From the NCBI GenBank assembly GCA_002345425.1, contig DDWA01000038.1:30195-93878 (forward strand): a DNA stretch of 63,684 nucleotides, read 5' to 3'. Both the position numbers and the translations under genes were made by a program. The notes below the pieces were generated by a model that saw only the letters and a program-made list of their open reading frames with translations, did not search any database and was not told the origin of the DNA. Below, in pieces: positions 26,472-35,379 of the stretch. Source of the DNA: Caryophanales bacterium UBA2298. Its GTDB lineage: Bacteria > Bacillota_I > Bacilli_A > Izemoplasmatales > Hujiaoplasmataceae. Position 1 is the first letter of the stretch. Each line of letters begins with the position of its first letter.

Positions 26472-26780
26472 ATGAGATTCTTTTTGATAACTGATAATAT
26501 TGATACTTTAATGGGTATGCGTCTTGTTGGAATAGAAGGCGTTGTTTTGCATGATAGAACGAAAGTATTGATGGAAATTGAAAGAGTTTTGCATGATGAT
26601 AGTATAGGAATCTTATTAATTACTACTAAATTAGTTGATTTATGTCCAGATGTTATTTCTGAATTGAAACTAAAAAGGTCAAAACCGTTAATTGTAGAGA
26701 TTCCAGATCGCCATGGTGGGAAAAAGATAGGTACTAGTATCGATGAGTACGTAAGTGATGCCATTGGCGTTAAATTGTGA
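26472..26780 (+). CDS. ntpG: V-type ATPase subunit F
   Basis: A 102-residue Rossmann-like subunit F, which binds the central stalk subunit D and regulates ATP hydrolysis. FLITDNIDTLMGMRLVGIEG at the N-terminus and GILLITTKL in the middle are typical, as is the length. GAAGGGG lies before the ATG. Confidence 0.88.
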   Translation: MRFFLITDNIDTLMGMRLVGIEGVVLHDRTKVLMEIERVLHDDSIGILLITTKLVDLCPDVISELKLKRSKPLIVEIPDRHGGKKIGTSIDEYVSDAIGVKL

Positions 26781-26788
26781 GGTGAAAA

Positions 26789-27394
26789 ATGCCGTATTTT
26801 AATAATGATGATGTATATCGTCAGTTTTCTAGAGAAATCAACGCTAAAGCAGATGATCAAATAGATAAACTAAAAGATGAAATCGCATCAACTAAAGAAA
26901 AGAATATCAACCGAATTAAAAATGAATTACATAATAGCATTTTCAGAGGTCTTGATTTAGAACTTAATGAATTAAATGCTGATTTTTCCGTGAACATGAA
27001 TAGGGTTAAAAACGAGTACACACGAATTTTAATGAACAGACGCCGTGAGTTACTTGATTCCATCGTCGAAGAAGTGAGAAAGAAATGTATTAAATTTGTT
27101 GATAGTAAAAAATATAAAGATTTTGCTGTTGAAAAAGTTAAGCATGTCAATAAAGATTTTTGTAAAAAAGAAATTGAGTTTAAAGTTAAAAAAGGCGATA
27201 CAGTTATGATTGAAGCCATTAAAAATCATTTTGATGGTAAATATGAAATAAAAGAAGTCAATGACATAGAAATTGGTAGTTTTTCAGCAGTTTGTTACGA
27301 AATGGGAATCATGACAAATCAAACTATTGATTATAAACTTAAAGAAAAACAATTATGGTTCTATGAACATTCTGATTTAACAGCTAAACGATGA
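26789..27394 (+). CDS. ntpE: V-type ATPase subunit E (peripheral stalk)
   Basis: A 201-residue subunit E. The first ~110 residues are a long charged helix that would pair with the G/H-type subunit; the C-terminal part is a small mixed domain that caps the catalytic head. Family sequences diverge strongly, so the call leans on this layout and on the place between F and A. GGTGA precedes the ATG by eight bases. Confidence 0.82.
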   Translation: MPYFNNDDVYRQFSREINAKADDQIDKLKDEIASTKEKNINRIKNELHNSIFRGLDLELNELNADFSVNMNRVKNEYTRILMNRRRELLDSIVEEVRKKCIKFVDSKKYKDFAVEKVKHVNKDFCKKEIEFKVKKGDTVMIEAIKNHFDGKYEIKEVNDIEIGSFSAVCYEMGIMTNQTIDYKLKEKQLWFYEHSDLTAKR

Positions 27395-27408
27395 TTTGAG
27401 GTGTATTT

Positions 27409-29154
27409 ATGAATGAAGTTTATTCAATTAACGGTCCAGTTATAAAGGTTAAAAATGCTACAGACTTTAAAATAATGGAAAAGGTATTTGTAGGTAAGGA
27501 AAAATTACTTGGCGAAGTTATCTCGATTAGTGATAACTTTACAATCATCCAAGTTTATGAATCAACCACGGGTTTGACGCCTGGAGAAGAAGTTATAAAT
27601 ACAGGAGAACCAATTTCTGCAGTTTTAGGTCCGGGACTAATGGGTAATATTTTTGATGGTATACAAAGGCCTTTACAAACTATTTATGATAAAAGTGGAT
27701 CTTTTATCAAACCGGGGACAAATGTCGCTTGTTTAGACATGAAAAAAGAATGGCGTGTAGAATTTAAAGTTAAAGTAGGCGATTATATTCGTTTTGGCCA
27801 AATATTTGGAGTTGTTCAAGAAACTTCGTTAATTGAACATCGTTTATTAGTTCCAAAAAATGTTTTTGGTGAAGTTATTTTAATTAAACCAAATGGATCT
27901 TATATCTTAGATGATGTGTTAATTAAAGTAAGAGATAAAAATGACGTAGTGCAGGAATTAACTATGGTTCAAAAATGGCCGATAAAAGAACCCAGACCAA
28001 TTGAAAGTAGATTACCATTAACAATTCCTCTTATAAGCGGACAAAGAGTTATAGATACTTTATTCCCTATCGCAAAAGGAGGAAGCGCTGCTGTTCCTGG
28101 AGGATTTGGCACAGGTAAAACAATGATGCAACATCAATTTGCAAAATGGTGTGATGCGGATATTATCGTTTATATCGGTTGTGGTGAAAGAGGAAATGAA
28201 ATGACTCAGACTCTTGAAGAGTTTTCTGAATTAATCGATCCTAAAAGCAATAAACCTTTGATTGAAAGAACGGTTTTGATTGCTAATACATCTAATATGC
28301 CTGTAGCAGCAAGAGAAGCTAGTATTTATACAGGAGTTACAATAGCTGAGTATTATCGCGATATGGGATACCATGTTGCTGTGATGGCTGATTCAACTTC
28401 AAGATGGGCAGAGGCTTTAAGAGAAATAAGCGGTAGACTAGAAGAAATGCCAGCTGAGGAAGGTTTTCCTGCTTATCTACCTAGTAGAATATCTCAATTC
28501 TATGAACGAGCTGGTTATGTTACAACATTAAGCGAAAAGCATGGTTCTGTTTCAATTATCGGGGCGATATCTCCCCAAGGTGCTGATTTTTCTGAACCGG
28601 TTACACAAAACACCAAAAGATTTGTTCGAGCTTTTTGGGCTTTAGATAAAGAATTAGCTTATACTAGACATTATGCTGCGATTAATTGGAATATAAGTTA
28701 TTCTGAATATATCGGTGACTTGGCAAAGTGGTATAACAAACAAATTGGAATCGAGTTTTTAGAAGATAGACAAAGATTTATAACTATATTGGCTGAAGAA
28801 AATAAATTGATGGAGATTGTTAAATTAATTGGTAAGGATGTTTTGCCAGACGATCAAAAGTTAATTCTTGAAATAGCTAGGGTTATAAGAGTTGGTTATC
28901 TTCAACAAAACGCTTTTCATAAAGAGGATACATTCGTTTCTTTAGAAAAACAAATGAAGATGATGAAGTTGATACTCTATCTAGAAAGAGTCGCTTCTCA
29001 GGTTTTAAAAGAAGGAAAAGCTTTTAGTTTGTTGCTAAATACCAACATGTTTGAAAAAGTTATAAAAGTAAAATATGATATTCCAAATGATAATTTGGAT
29101 CTATTTGAGAATTATTATAAATTAATTGATGAAGCATTTAGTGCTATAAAGTAA
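27409..29154 (+). CDS. ntpA: V-type ATPase catalytic subunit A
   Basis: A 581-residue catalytic subunit. Walker A is GGFGTGKT at 231-238, with K237. The long non-homologous insertion that separates A from F-type beta subunits lies at about 110-190, and the GERGNEM and MADSTSRWAEALREISGRL motifs follow. It hydrolyses or makes ATP in the A3B3 head. Preceded by GAGGTG. Confidence 0.96.
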   Translation: MNEVYSINGPVIKVKNATDFKIMEKVFVGKEKLLGEVISISDNFTIIQVYESTTGLTPGEEVINTGEPISAVLGPGLMGNIFDGIQRPLQTIYDKSGSFIKPGTNVACLDMKKEWRVEFKVKVGDYIRFGQIFGVVQETSLIEHRLLVPKNVFGEVILIKPNGSYILDDVLIKVRDKNDVVQELTMVQKWPIKEPRPIESRLPLTIPLISGQRVIDTLFPIAKGGSAAVPGGFGTGKTMMQHQFAKWCDADIIVYIGCGERGNEMTQTLEEFSELIDPKSNKPLIERTVLIANTSNMPVAAREASIYTGVTIAEYYRDMGYHVAVMADSTSRWAEALREISGRLEEMPAEEGFPAYLPSRISQFYERAGYVTTLSEKHGSVSIIGAISPQGADFSEPVTQNTKRFVRAFWALDKELAYTRHYAAINWNISYSEYIGDLAKWYNKQIGIEFLEDRQRFITILAEENKLMEIVKLIGKDVLPDDQKLILEIARVIRVGYLQQNAFHKEDTFVSLEKQMKMMKLILYLERVASQVLKEGKAFSLLLNTNMFEKVIKVKYDIPNDNLDLFENYYKLIDEAFSAIK

Positions 29155-29166
29155 GGAGGCCAGTTT

Positions 29167-30585
29167 ATGAATCTTCAATATATAGGATTAAAAGAAATTA
29201 ATGGGCCACTAATCTTTTTAGACAATGTTAAAGGTATAGGCTTTGAAGAAATGGTTGAAATCCGTTTGGATGACGGTCGAATTAGACATGGTCGAGTTGT
29301 TGAAATCCAAGGAGATTTAGCTGCCATTTTAGTTTTTGAAGGTACTAGAGATTTGTCTTTAAACAACACAGTTATTAAATTTAAAGGCAGACCAATGGAA
29401 ATTGGTTTATCAAAGAATGTATTAGGTAGAGTCTTCAATGGGATTGGAACTCCTATCGACGGATTGGGACCTGTTTATGTTGATGAGTATTTCGATATTA
29501 ATGGTCAACCATTGAATCCGGTTTCAAGAGTTTATCCTAAAAACTATATTAATACTGGTATATCTAGTATTGACGGATTGACAACCTTGATTCGTGGACA
29601 AAAACTGCCGATATTTTCAGGATCAGGTATGCCACATAATGATTTAGCGGTTCAAATTGTTAAACAAGCAAGACTAACCGGAAAAGATGCTACTAATTTT
29701 GGTATTATTTTTGCGGCAATGGGTGTTACTAATGATGTTGCTAATTATTTTAGAAGATCATTCGAAGAAGCTGGCGTATTGGATAATGTTGTAATGTTTT
29801 TGAACCTTTCTAATGATCCCATTATTGAAAGACTATTGACTCCAAGGTGTGCTCTTTCTGCAGCTGAGTATCTTGCTTATAAACATGACATGCATATCTT
29901 GGTAGTTATGACTGACTTAACAGCTTACTGTGAGGCTTTAAGAGAATTTTCTTCTAGTAAAGGTGAAATTCCAGGGAGAAAAGGATACCCCGGATACTTA
30001 TATTCGGATTTAGCCTCTCTTTTAGAACGCGCTGGGATTGTCAAAAATGCTAAAGGATCTGTCACTCAAATTCCAATTTTATCAATGCCTAATGACGATA
30101 TTACACATCCAATTCCCGATTTAACTGGTTATATTACAGAAGGTCAAATAGTGTTGGATAGAGATCTTCATCAAAAAGGAATATATCCACCTATAGGAGT
30201 ATTGCCGTCATTATCACGATTGATGAAAGATGGTATTGGTGCTGGATACACAAGATCTGACCACCAACCGTTGATGAATCAGTTATTTGCTTCTTATGCT
30301 AGAGTTATGGATGCTAGAAGTTTAGCATCTGTTATCGGAGAAGACGAATTAAGTCCTGTTGATAAAAATTATATTGAATTTGGTAAATTATTTGAAAAAC
30401 ATTTTATATCACAAGGTTATATTAATCGCGATATTAATGAAACACTTGATTTGGGATGGAAATTATTATCTATCTTCTCTAAAGAAGAACTTGATAGAAC
30501 CGATGAAAAGATTTTAGATGAATTCTATGATCACCAACAAGCTGTGATAGAATTTGATTTAGAGCATAATTTATTAAAGAATTAA
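29167..30585 (+). CDS. ntpB: V-type ATPase subunit B
   Basis: A 472-residue non-catalytic head subunit. The P-loop position is replaced by SGSGMPHNDLA, as usual in subunit B, and TDLTAYCEALREFSSSKGEIPGRKG is cut from the strongly conserved family block. It lies 12 bp after ntpA, with TAAGGAGG before the ATG. Confidence 0.96.
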   Translation: MNLQYIGLKEINGPLIFLDNVKGIGFEEMVEIRLDDGRIRHGRVVEIQGDLAAILVFEGTRDLSLNNTVIKFKGRPMEIGLSKNVLGRVFNGIGTPIDGLGPVYVDEYFDINGQPLNPVSRVYPKNYINTGISSIDGLTTLIRGQKLPIFSGSGMPHNDLAVQIVKQARLTGKDATNFGIIFAAMGVTNDVANYFRRSFEEAGVLDNVVMFLNLSNDPIIERLLTPRCALSAAEYLAYKHDMHILVVMTDLTAYCEALREFSSSKGEIPGRKGYPGYLYSDLASLLERAGIVKNAKGSVTQIPILSMPNDDITHPIPDLTGYITEGQIVLDRDLHQKGIYPPIGVLPSLSRLMKDGIGAGYTRSDHQPLMNQLFASYARVMDARSLASVIGEDELSPVDKNYIEFGKLFEKHFISQGYINRDINETLDLGWKLLSIFSKEELDRTDEKILDEFYDHQQAVIEFDLEHNLLKN

Positions 30586-30603
30586 ATAAAGAGGCGATTT
30601 AAA

Positions 30604-31239
30604 ATGGCAAATAAACAGGTTTTTCCTACTAAAGGTAACTTGTTAGCCTTAAAAAAATCTGTTAAATTAGCCGAATTGGGATATGACTTAATGGATAGAA
30701 AAAGAAATATTCTAATCAGGGAAATGATGAAGCAGATTGAAAAAGTTAGGACTTTGAGAGATGAAATATCTCATATTTATCAGAGGGCTTATTTGACTTT
30801 ACAAGAGGCTAATATAACTTTAGGTGTTATTAATGATATTGCAAAAGCGATACCCATCGATAATAATATCGATATTACTTATCGTTCAGTTATGGGCGTA
30901 GAAATTCCTAAGGTTTTGTATGAAGAAGATGAAGTGAAAATTAGGTATGGTATATCAAGTACAAATACCAAATTTGACTATGCTTATAAAAGTTTTTTAA
31001 AGGTCAGAGACCTAATTTTGATTTTAGCCGAAGTGGATAATAGTCTATATAGATTGGCTAATGCAATTAGAAAATCAAGAAAAAGAGCTAACGCTTTAAA
31101 AAATATAGTTATTCCTGATTATCAAGAGAAAATAAAGTTTATAGCAAATACTTTAGAAGAAAAAGAAAGAGAAGAATTTGTTCGCAGAAAAATTATTAAG
31201 TCCAATCAACAAAACAAACTTTTGAAAGATAATTCTTGA
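30604..31239 (+). CDS. ntpD: V-type ATPase subunit D (central shaft)
   Basis: A 211-residue subunit D, two long helices forming the rotating shaft. FPTKGNLLALKKSVKLAELG at the N-terminus and the C-terminal RRVNALE-like RKRANALKNIVIPDYQ segment are characteristic. Last gene of the operon; the -35 box of the tRNA-Trp promoter overlaps its TGA stop. Confidence 0.93.
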   Translation: MANKQVFPTKGNLLALKKSVKLAELGYDLMDRKRNILIREMMKQIEKVRTLRDEISHIYQRAYLTLQEANITLGVINDIAKAIPIDNNIDITYRSVMGVEIPKVLYEEDEVKIRYGISSTNTKFDYAYKSFLKVRDLILILAEVDNSLYRLANAIRKSRKRANALKNIVIPDYQEKIKFIANTLEEKEREEFVRRKIIKSNQQNKLLKDNS

Positions 31240-31264
31240 CTAATCCCCGCAAATATATCATAAT
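31236..31264 (+). promoter_or_regulatory. Promoter of tRNA-Trp
   Basis: TTGACT (31236-31241), 17 bp, CATAAT (31259-31264), 15 bases before the tRNA; 5/6 matches in each box. Confidence 0.72.
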
Positions 31265-31279
31265 ATTATATGACTCTTT

Positions 31280-31354
31280 AGGGGTGTGGTGTCAACGGTA
31301 GCACGACAGTCTCCAAAACTGTTTGTACGGGTTCGAATCCTGTCACCCCTGCCA
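31280..31354 (+). tRNA. tRNA-Trp (anticodon CCA)
   Basis: 75-nt cloverleaf: acceptor AGGGGTG pairs perfectly with CACCCCT, anticodon CCA in loop CTCCAAA, T-loop TTCGAAT, encoded GCCA. It reads UGG only, consistent with TGA as stop. Confidence 0.95.
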
Positions 31355-31383
31355 TTATGAGTCGCAAATTACAAGAATACATT

Positions 31384-31416
31384 AAACATTTGAAAAAACA
31401 AATGTTTATTTTTTTT
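31384..31416 (+). terminator. Terminator of tRNA-Trp
   Basis: AAACATTTG, loop of six A, CAAATGTTT, then a T-run. Confidence 0.85.
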
Positions 31417-31571
31417 ATTGTTTAATCAAGACAAAATTAGTCTTTTTGTTATTGGGTTATTTGATTGGCTTTATAGGTGAAAAAACTGATTTTAAAATCT
31501 TTTCTTTTTTGTCAATTATGATATAATGTAATAGACTGAAAGCGTTTTAAACGGAAGGAGATATTAAATAT

Positions 31572-33650
31572 ATGAATGAATATAAAGCAGATGCTTTAAA
31601 AAATGTTATCTTACTTGGACACTTAGGTAGTGGTAAAACTTCATTATCTGAATCCTTGGCATTTATTTCAGGAGCAATCGATAAGAAAGGTACTGTCGAA
31701 AAAAAATCCACTGTATCAGACTATACTCCGGAAGAACAAAGTAAATTAAGTTCTTTATCAACTGGTTTACTTCCTTTGGAGTTTAAGGATATTAAGATTA
31801 ACATTTTGGACGCTCCTGGAGCTGACGAAATGATTGGTGATATTTCTCACGCTCTAGCAGTAGCTAACGCTGCTGTTTTAGTGGTTGATGGTTCTAGCGG
31901 TGTAGAAGTTGGAACTGAAAAAATGTGGCTTGAAATTAAAAAGAGAAACTTGCCAGCGATTATTTTCTTAAACAAAATGGATAAAGAAAATATTAAGTTT
32001 GAAGAAGTTTTAGAAGAAATTAGAACTAAATTAGGAAAACAAGCTGTTCCATTTTGCTTGCCATTAGGAAAAAGCGATGAGTTTAATGGATTTGCAGATA
32101 TTGTAGAATTAAAGGCGAGAATTTATGATGGAAATGCATGTGTTGACGGAGAAATCTACGAAGACAAAATGGATAAGGTTGAATCTTTAAGACAAGATTT
32201 AATCGAAACTGTTGCTGGATCTGATGAAGTACTTTTAGAAAAGTATTTTGAAGGCGAAGAGCTCACGATGGAAGAAATTCGTTGTGGGTTACAAAAATCA
32301 ATTTTAGCTGGAGAAGCTGTACCAGTTATGGTCGGTTCTGGATTGAAAGATATAGGAACTTTAACTCTTTTACATATGATTCGTCAATATTTTCCTACAG
32401 TTTCTGAAGGTAAAGAGATTGTTGGTAAAAACGATAAAGATCAAGATGTGACAAGACATTTTCAAGACAATGAACCATTCTCAGGTTTTGTTTTTAAAAC
32501 ATTAATTGACCCATTTGTGGGAACAATCAATATATTGCAAATTAAATCTGGTACTTTACAAAAAGACCAAGAAGTATATGTTTCTTCTAAGGAAGGAACT
32601 GAAAAAGCATCGCAAGTGTTTACTTTACTTGGAAAGACACAAATTCCTTTGGATACTTTCCATGCCGGTGATATCTGCGCAATGGCAAAAGTAGCTGATG
32701 TAAAAACTGGTACAACCTTGTCTGATAAGAAGAATATCGTTGTTTATCCAGAAATTGTTTCACCAACTCCAACAATGTATGTGGCTATTAAGCCCGAAAA
32801 CAAAAAGGATGAAGATAAACTTTCTAACGCTTTATCGAAGTTGCAATTAGAAGACAATACATTAGAAGTAGTTAGAAATAAAGAAACATCTCAACTTTTA
32901 ATTGGTGGACAAGGCATGATTCATCTTGGCTATATAATTGATAAGATGAGAAACATGTTTAAAGTCGCTTTACAAACGGAAGATCAAAGAATTGTTTATC
33001 GTGAAACTATTAAACAAGTAGCCACGGCTGAAGGTAGATATATCAAACAATCAGGAGGTTCTGGTTATTACGGTGTAGTTGTAATGCGATTTGAACCTAA
33101 TCCAAAAGCCGATTACGAATTTACTGAAGAAATATTCGGTGGAGCAGTACCGAGAGGATATTTTCCTGCTGTAGATAAAGGTTTGCAAGAAACTTTAGAA
33201 CATGGTGTTTTAGCAGGGTTCCCAGTTATCGGTGTTAAAGGTATCTTAACTGATGGTAAATACCACGCAGTCGACTCTAATGAATTAGCGTTCAAAATGG
33301 CAGCTTCTATCGCTTTCAAAGAAGCTTGCAAAATTGCTAAACCAACAATTTTAGAACCGATATTCAAATTGGAAATTACTATTAAAGATGAATATTTAGG
33401 TGATGTTTTAGGTGATATAAGCAAACGTAGAGGTAGAGTTTTAGGTATGGAACCTGCTGTTGAGGGCTACCAAAAAGTTGTTGCTGAAGCTCCAGAAGCA
33501 GAAATCACAAAATACACAATTGATTTAAAGGCGATGACACAGGGTTCAGGTACTTTCTCAAGAGAATTTATTCGCTATGAAGAAGTTCCAGGAAATTTGA
33601 TTGAAAAGATTGTTGAAGAACACAAACGTTTCGTTGAAGAACACAAATAA
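31572..33650 (+). CDS. Elongation factor G-like GTPase (EF-G2 type)
   Basis: A 692-residue translational GTPase with the five-domain EF-G layout. G1 is GHLGSGKT (16-23), G3 is DAPGADE and G4 is NKMD. Switch I reads STVSDYTPEE in place of the usual EF-G sequence, as in the second EF-G-like paralogue found in many Bacillota and Thermotogota. The canonical fusA is presumably elsewhere next to rpsL and rpsG. Exact function of this paralogue is not settled. AGGAG precedes the ATG and TGATATAAT (31522-31527) gives an extended -10. Confidence 0.9.
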   Translation: MNEYKADALKNVILLGHLGSGKTSLSESLAFISGAIDKKGTVEKKSTVSDYTPEEQSKLSSLSTGLLPLEFKDIKINILDAPGADEMIGDISHALAVANAAVLVVDGSSGVEVGTEKMWLEIKKRNLPAIIFLNKMDKENIKFEEVLEEIRTKLGKQAVPFCLPLGKSDEFNGFADIVELKARIYDGNACVDGEIYEDKMDKVESLRQDLIETVAGSDEVLLEKYFEGEELTMEEIRCGLQKSILAGEAVPVMVGSGLKDIGTLTLLHMIRQYFPTVSEGKEIVGKNDKDQDVTRHFQDNEPFSGFVFKTLIDPFVGTINILQIKSGTLQKDQEVYVSSKEGTEKASQVFTLLGKTQIPLDTFHAGDICAMAKVADVKTGTTLSDKKNIVVYPEIVSPTPTMYVAIKPENKKDEDKLSNALSKLQLEDNTLEVVRNKETSQLLIGGQGMIHLGYIIDKMRNMFKVALQTEDQRIVYRETIKQVATAEGRYIKQSGGSGYYGVVVMRFEPNPKADYEFTEEIFGGAVPRGYFPAVDKGLQETLEHGVLAGFPVIGVKGILTDGKYHAVDSNELAFKMAASIAFKEACKIAKPTILEPIFKLEITIKDEYLGDVLGDISKRRGRVLGMEPAVEGYQKVVAEAPEAEITKYTIDLKAMTQGSGTFSREFIRYEEVPGNLIEKIVEEHKRFVEEHK

Positions 33651-33657
33651 AATTAAT

Positions 33658-33690
33658 AAATGGCGGTCTTATAGATTGCCATTTTTTTTT
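33658..33690 (+). terminator. Terminator of the EF-G-like gene
   Basis: AAATGGC pairs with GCCATTT around an inner TCT/AGA pairing, followed by a long T-run. Confidence 0.85.
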
Positions 33691-33698
33691 CAAAATTA

Positions 33699-33727
33699 TT
33701 GACAATTTATTTTAATAATGATAAAGT
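33699..33727 (+). promoter_or_regulatory. Promoter of the DegV-family gene
   Basis: Perfect -35 TTGACA (33699-33704), 17 bp, TAAAGT (33722-33727). Confidence 0.6.
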
Positions 33728-33766
33728 ATTATGCGTGATAGAGTAATAAAGAAAGGTGAATTTGAC

Positions 33767-34618
33767 ATGGAAAAAATAGGATTACTAATTGATAGCACAT
33801 CATATACTAGAAAAGATCTTTATGAATATGGTTTCATAAAAGAAGCACACTTGAAAGTGATTATTGACCAAAAGGAATATCTTGAAAATCAGTTATCTCA
33901 AGAAGATATGGAAGGATTTGTATCAGGAACACATAAGATGTTGACATCACAACCTTCTCCACAAAATTTTTTAGATTTGTTACATGAATTTAAAGCAGAG
34001 GGATATACTCATGTACTTGTTGTTGTTCTATCAGAAAAAATAAGTGGCACGTATCAATCTGCCTTACTCGCTAAAACGATGTTGGAAGATTCTCAAATGG
34101 AGATTAGTATTCATTCTCCTCAAACTGCTTCATTTGGGTTAGCAATAGGGATAAAGATTATTGCGGAAAAAATAAAAAATGGCGGTAAATTTAACGAAGT
34201 GTTAGATTTATATTACAATTTATTTAAAGAACCGCTTGTGACATTTACTCTAAGTGACTTAATGCATTTGTTCAAGGGCGGAAGATTAAGTAAAGTTCAA
34301 GTTTTGATAGGTACAGTCCTGAGAATAAAACCAATTATCGAAATGATTGATGGAAAACTTGAACTTGTAAAAAAAACAAGAACCAATAATGCTTGTCTAG
34401 ATTTCTTTATTGAAAAAATCGAATACTATACTAACAAATACGAAAATGTTTATATCGATATTATTGATTTAAATGCAAGCGAGTGGTCACAAAAGATAGA
34501 AGATTATGTTAAAGAAAATCATAAGTCTGCTCACATAAATAGAACTAATTATGTAAGTCCGGTTTTCTATGTTCATTTAGGAAATAAAGGTTTTGGTATA
34601 GCGATTGTAGCTTATTAA
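33767..34618 (+). CDS. DegV family fatty-acid-binding protein
   Basis: About 283 residues. The DegV (FakB-like) fold is indicated by LLIDSTSYTRKDL at the N-terminus, SGTYQSALLAKTML near the middle and the LFKGGRLSK-type segment (MHLFKGGRLSK) around 172-182. Family members hold a fatty acid and present it to the kinase FakA; no FakA gene is in the window. ATG 33767 follows GAAAGGTGA, so the in-frame ATG at 33731 is unlikely. Confidence 0.88.
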   Translation: MEKIGLLIDSTSYTRKDLYEYGFIKEAHLKVIIDQKEYLENQLSQEDMEGFVSGTHKMLTSQPSPQNFLDLLHEFKAEGYTHVLVVVLSEKISGTYQSALLAKTMLEDSQMEISIHSPQTASFGLAIGIKIIAEKIKNGGKFNEVLDLYYNLFKEPLVTFTLSDLMHLFKGGRLSKVQVLIGTVLRIKPIIEMIDGKLELVKKTRTNNACLDFFIEKIEYYTNKYENVYIDIIDLNASEWSQKIEDYVKENHKSAHINRTNYVSPVFYVHLGNKGFGIAIVAY

Positions 34619-34627
34619 ACTTAAAGA

Positions 34628-34660
34628 AAATTTCTAGGTTTTTCCTAGAAATTTCTTTTT
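34628..34660 (+). terminator. Terminator of the DegV gene
   Basis: Perfect 11-bp stem AAATTTCTAGG/CCTAGAAATTT with T5 loop, then CTTTTT. Confidence 0.85.
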
Positions 34661-34681
34661 GTTAAATTGGAAAGATATTTC

Positions 34682-34710
34682 TTGACAAAATACCCATGAT
34701 TTAGTAAACT
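34682..34710 (+). promoter_or_regulatory. Promoter of the His-Gln-Lys-Leu tRNA array
   Basis: TTGACA (34682-34687), 17 bp, TAAACT (34705-34710), 21 bases before tRNA-His. Confidence 0.7.
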
Positions 34711-34731
34711 AGTAAGTGCGAAAAATTATAT

Positions 34732-34808
34732 GGCGATTGTGGCGAAGGGGTTAACGCATCGGATTGTGGCTCCGACATTCGTGGGTTCGAGTCCCATCAG
34801 TCGCCCCA
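34732..34808 (+). tRNA. tRNA-His (anticodon GTG)
   Basis: 77 nt including the extra G(-1), which pairs with discriminator C73. Acceptor GCGATTG pairs with CAGTCGC (one G-T); anticodon loop TTGTGGC; encoded CCA. Confidence 0.95.
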
Positions 34809-34822
34809 ATTACTTAAAACAA

Positions 34823-34897
34823 TGGGCTATGGCCAAGTGGTTAAGGCATCGGACTTTGACTCCGAGATCGGTAGTTCAAATCTACCTAGCCCAGCCA
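34823..34897 (+). tRNA. tRNA-Gln (anticodon TTG)
   Basis: 75 nt, acceptor TGGGCTA pairs perfectly with TAGCCCA, anticodon TTG in loop TTTTGAC-like CTTTGAC, encoded GCCA. Confidence 0.95.
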
Positions 34898-34906
34898 TTT
34901 TTTTAA

Positions 34907-34982
34907 GACCCGCTAGCTCAGTTGGTAGAGCATTTGACTTTTAATCAAAGGGTCAGGCGTTCGAATCGCCTGCGGGTCACCA
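34907..34982 (+). tRNA. tRNA-Lys (anticodon TTT)
   Basis: 76 nt, acceptor GACCCGC/GCGGGTC perfect, anticodon loop CTTTTAA, T-loop TTCGAAT, encoded ACCA. Confidence 0.95.
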
Positions 34983-34989
34983 TCTTTTT

Positions 34990-35072
34990 GCGGGCGTGGC
35001 GAAATTGGCAGACGCGCTAGACTTAGGATCTAGTTCTTAGGAGTGCAGGTTCAAGTCCTGTCGCCCGCACCA
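34990..35072 (+). tRNA. tRNA-Leu (anticodon TAG)
   Basis: 83-nt class II tRNA with long variable arm; acceptor GCGGGCG pairs with CGCCCGC, anticodon TAG, encoded ACCA. Last tRNA of the array and left border of the accessory island. Confidence 0.95.
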
Positions 35073-35113
35073 ACTTTATGTTTGATTGCTTCATGGGCTA
35101 CAGTGTCCTCTGT

Positions 35114-35134
35114 TGTCCTCTAAAGGGTATGTTG
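35114..35134 (+). repeat. Direct repeat R1
   Basis: 21-bp element beginning TGTCCTCTAAAGGG. It differs by one base each from the first 21 bases of R2 (39521) and R3 (39589) on the other side of the island. Confidence 0.8.
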
Positions 35135-35178
35135 CCGTGGGCGTTCACGAATGGTTATCAGCACAAAAAATAAGAAAT

Positions 35179-35218
35179 ATAAGACCAGTTTTCTGAAGAA
35201 AATTGGTCTTATTTCTTT
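35179..35218 (+). terminator. Long hairpin after the tRNA array
   Basis: 15-bp stem (35179-35193 with 35198-35212, one G-T) closed by loop TGAA and followed by TTCTTT; probable terminator. Confidence 0.7.
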
Positions 35219-35379
35219 GGAGCGGGGTGGGGCTTGAACTAATTTCCATCCGTTTTTTAGGGGTGATGTGGTTCCGAACTGCAAATTAATGATTTACATA
35301 TAGCTTTATAATCTAAAATTAGGTATTAAAATAATCATAAAAATGTTAAAATAAATTAAAGTGTCATATGGGGTATCTT

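Larger units (their letters stand above)
35073..35379 (+). other. Intergenic stretch at left edge of accessory island
   Basis: No gene seen. It holds two TGTCCTC words (35104-35110 and 35114-35120), the short direct repeat R1, a 15-bp hairpin (35179-35212) and, on the - strand, a sequence resembling a tRNA 3' end (35217-35240). These are compatible with a decayed integration site. Confidence 0.6.
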
